This document shows positions 62,068 to 64,000 of a stretch of 64,000 nt of DNA, piece by piece. Made by a program: the position numbers and the translations under genes. The notes beneath the pieces were generated by a model. The model was not told the DNA's origin, did not search any database, and saw only the letters and a list, made by a program, of their open reading frames with translations. This DNA comes from Legionella sp. (GTDB lineage Bacteria; Pseudomonadota; Gammaproteobacteria; Legionellales; Legionellaceae). The DNA lies in the NCBI GenBank assembly GCA_002786165.1, contig PEQK01000014.1, positions 41,053-105,052 of the forward strand, in the 5' to 3' direction. Each line of letters begins with the position of its first letter. Within the stretch, counting starts at the first letter, position 1.

Positions 62068-62727
62068 CTAATCAACTGTCTGTAATATACGTGCAAATTC
62101 TTCATCATCTCGCCTATCTTGCTCCGGACTCTGACTGATATCATACGATTGGCGAGTACAGTGGTATTTCATTTTAGAAAAAAATCCTACACCCATCGTA
62201 GCAGCCGAAACCAACCACATAGTGCTCAACAGCACCGCCGATAAGACAAGACAGCCGAACAGCATACACAACAACAACTGATTGGTTTTGTTTTTGGTCA
62301 GTTCTAATAGCTGCCCCATAAAATAGTCTTGCTCTAAAATAAAAGTCACAGCTAAATTAGAATGCGCATGCCTCACAGGTATCGGATAATTGGTGCCAAA
62401 ATCAGTATTTATTTTTTGAGCAACATATCGTAAATCAATCTCATGTAAGGTGACTGATAAAGATCTACTCCCAAGCATATGAAATAGATGGTCAGTGTTT
62501 TCTGTATAGTGAGCTGAAGCATATCGGGTGGTCCAAAATTCTTGACATACTGCCAAACGAGTGCCATATATCCTTCGGACCTTTTTAAATGAGTCAGAAT
62601 TAAAATTCGTCTCTAAAATAAGTCCAGGCACCTTTTTTTGAATTAAGGTTTGAGCGTGTAACTTTACGACATGATTCAAATAGGCCTCAATTAATGCCTC
62701 AAAATCACTTTCAGATAAACGACTCAC
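62068..62727 (-). CDS. Protein of unknown function with C-terminal membrane hairpin (219 aa)
   Basis: No family recognised. A soluble N-terminal domain (1-145) carries LFHMLGSRSLSVTLHEIDLR (81-100), followed by a long hydrophobic region (150-183, LLLCMLFGCLVLSAVLLSTM and onward), likely two helices. A short basic and then acidic tail ends the protein (SPEQDRRDDEEFARILQ). Its start overlaps the stop of the 379-frame gene upstream by four bases. The HxLxxxRLSV pattern recurs in that neighbour, so the two may be distant paralogues. No signal peptide. Confidence 0.7.
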   Translation of the reverse strand: MSRLSESDFEALIEAYLNHVVKLHAQTLIQKKVPGLILETNFNSDSFKKVRRIYGTRLAVCQEFWTTRYASAHYTENTDHLFHMLGSRSLSVTLHEIDLRYVAQKINTDFGTNYPIPVRHAHSNLAVTFILEQDYFMGQLLELTKNKTNQLLLCMLFGCLVLSAVLLSTMWLVSAATMGVGFFSKMKYHCTRQSYDISQSPEQDRRDDEEFARILQTVD

Positions 62728-63836
62728 AAACTTAGTACGCTGTCAGTATCATCACTGTCGGTCATCTCATCTTCATCGTTATTGGCATTAGCATTAACTT
62801 GCACACCTGTCCGCTGAGGAAATAATGCTTTCAAGTTCGGCTCATATTCTGTAAAAAAGCGATTCAAATCCATTTCACCTGGGCGTTGCAGACTGTTATG
62901 CAAACCGACCCTTGAAGACAAAGCAGGGGGATGATTTAACGCCATCAAGGCAGTGCTTGCTTGCTTGCTAACAAGATAGGCCGGAACTGCCCCAACCAAA
63001 CCAAAAAAAATGAGCTCTGCTGACAAAACACATATCGTTGGCACATCGATGATATACGTAAGAATGAATGGCGTTGAAACGTAAGATAAAGCTGCGGGCC
63101 AATAAAGCAAGCTCAGACCAATGCTTAAAAACAGCAGGCCTATCAAACAAACTAAGATAGCCTTATTAAAGTAGCCATCATACGTGCTTTTTTGAGCGTC
63201 TATCCCGTCCCTAACTGCCAAGATCAATTTTTTGAGCGTATCAAAATCAGCATCTTTGGCAGGATTTCTTTCCGAATATGAAGTAGTCAACTGTAAAATA
63301 TGATCACGAAGCGCTGTGTTATTCTTCTCTATAACAAAGGGTACTTGAAGCTGTAAACGGGTTTGCAATGCGCTACAGTGTGGGGCATTACGCGTATCAG
63401 GAATAATGCTTGCCAATATCTGTGGCGTTCTTTGATAACGATATAGTCTATTGTCATACAAAAAAACAGCACGCTGACTCTGCTGAGCAACCGGTAATCG
63501 GGAAAAAAAATGATTTATATGCGCAACTGTTAATCGTTGTCCCGGAAGAAGGTGCAATCCTTGTGCGGCAGAATGAGTCCTATCAAAATGAATAAGATCA
63601 TACTGCGTATAAATAAATGGATAAAACCCCTCTAAAAATACTTGGTTTTTAATCAATTCAATATGATCATGTGCGGCAGCTGATAAAGAATAACAAACAT
63701 TCAAAAGAAACTGCTTAGAAGGATTATGCGTCTGATTAGACCGCAATAAAAAAATTTGGCTGTCCTGAATATGTTTTAATTTGGTTTTAATAGTGTGCAG
63801 CACCCGCCGCCATACATCAGGATCGTGATTCAGCAT
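62724..63836 (-). CDS. Protein of unknown function with membrane segment and acidic tail (370 aa)
   Basis: No family recognised. ATG 63836 (or 63839) has GAG a few bases upstream; the open frame starts with TTG 63863. The soluble N-terminal domain contains GLHLLPGQRLTVAHINHFFS (93-112), similar to a segment of the downstream 219-aa protein. Two to three membrane helices lie at about 227-300 (LVCLIGLLFLSIGLSLLYW; VLSAELIFFGLVGAVPAYL). The C-terminus is strongly acidic (NNDEDEMTDSDDTDSVLSL). Acidic C-terminal clusters resemble Dot/Icm export signals, so an effector role is possible. It is translationally coupled with the 219-aa gene by an ATGA overlap. Confidence 0.7.
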   Translation of the reverse strand: MLNHDPDVWRRVLHTIKTKLKHIQDSQIFLLRSNQTHNPSKQFLLNVCYSLSAAAHDHIELIKNQVFLEGFYPFIYTQYDLIHFDRTHSAAQGLHLLPGQRLTVAHINHFFSRLPVAQQSQRAVFLYDNRLYRYQRTPQILASIIPDTRNAPHCSALQTRLQLQVPFVIEKNNTALRDHILQLTTSYSERNPAKDADFDTLKKLILAVRDGIDAQKSTYDGYFNKAILVCLIGLLFLSIGLSLLYWPAALSYVSTPFILTYIIDVPTICVLSAELIFFGLVGAVPAYLVSKQASTALMALNHPPALSSRVGLHNSLQRPGEMDLNRFFTEYEPNLKALFPQRTGVQVNANANNDEDEMTDSDDTDSVLSL

Positions 63837-63924
63837 CATCTTTCTCGTTAACAATAAGCGCAATCATTGTACGATAAAGAGTTTTATTTGTCAAAGAAAG
63901 CGAAAAAACATGTATGCATGGGCA

Positions 63925-64000
63925 TCAAGAGATCACCTGATCAAGGCATCGTCCCTGCTCTAATCGATACACCTTCCCCTCCAAATCTCCAGGACATGTT
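63925..64000 (-). CDS. Possible 3' end of a gene running off the window
   Basis: On the minus strand one frame is open from the window edge to a TGA at 63925-63927, reading TCPGDLEGKVYRLEQGRCLD then QVIS. The composition looks protein-like, but 25 codons are too few to identify a family or to exclude chance. Positions 63864-63924 show nothing else. Confidence 0.25.
   Translation of the reverse strand, partial: TCPGDLEGKVYRLEQGRCLDQVIS

Overview
The window reads as a gene-dense, AT-leaning gammaproteobacterial chromosome segment. Core genes (parC, map, rho, glmS, smpB, tex, rsmA, apaH, coq7, ubiD, queC) look like gammaproteobacterial orthologues. They alternate with stand-alone genes of no recognisable family that encode helical, coiled-coil or C-terminally membrane-anchored proteins. 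Homospermidine synthase, a Bat/MoxR cluster, PagP, a choloylglycine-hydrolase-family enzyme, patatin, a secreted D-Ala-D-Ala dipeptidase and a sterol C24-methyltransferase-like enzyme fit a host-associated member of the Legionellales (Legionella/Coxiella relatives). That placement is inference from gene content. No tRNA, rRNA, CRISPR array, transposase or integrase was seen.

Layout. 1-5.3 kb (minus): start of pepP, ygfB, parC, then gst and a POT peptide transporter. 5.5-9.2 kb (plus): patatin and a 717-aa unknown protein, followed by a composite palindrome/tandem-repeat element. 9.2-11.8 kb: pepN. 11.9-16.6 kb (plus): prkA-yeaH-spoVR stress module. 16.7-25.9 kb: mixed accessory and core genes (sterol-methyltransferase-like, pirin, homospermidine synthase, alaA, map, a VanX-type dipeptidase, four unknown genes, palindromes). 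26-31 kb: hspQ, then minus-strand rho-ubiD-fre and an alpha/beta hydrolase. 31-33 kb: a 266-aa unknown and an outer-membrane beta-barrel. 33-39.8 kb (minus): smpB-glmS-tex-yciA-unknown. 39.9-43.1 kb (plus): phoH-like, guaC-like, esterase. 43.2-53.1 kb (minus): C-N hydrolase, then a long compact operon csp-moxR-DUF58-DUF4381-batA-batB-batC-batD-queC-lipoprotein. 53.3-56.8 kb (plus): coq7, pit, pagP and a coiled-coil unknown with an operator-like inverted repeat. 56.8-61.9 kb: tlpA-like (minus), then rsmA, a degenerate MOBH-relaxase-like gene, apaH, mltB and a HAD domain. 62-63.8 kb (minus): two overlapping membrane-protein genes that look like distant paralogues.

The least expected structures are as follows. 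(1) A family of short GC-rich palindromes (TTCCGCGC or TTCCGCGG arms around a 5-nt loop) sits just 3' of genes at six loci; twice it forms inverted pairs, once bracketing four ~25-bp tandem repeats. (2) A relaxase-fold protein that has lost most of its HD metal motif sits inside the rsmA-apaH operon. (3) A eukaryote-like sterol methyltransferase homologue is present. (4) Several unknown proteins resemble secreted effectors in general build. None of the functional proposals for the unknowns is proven from sequence alone.
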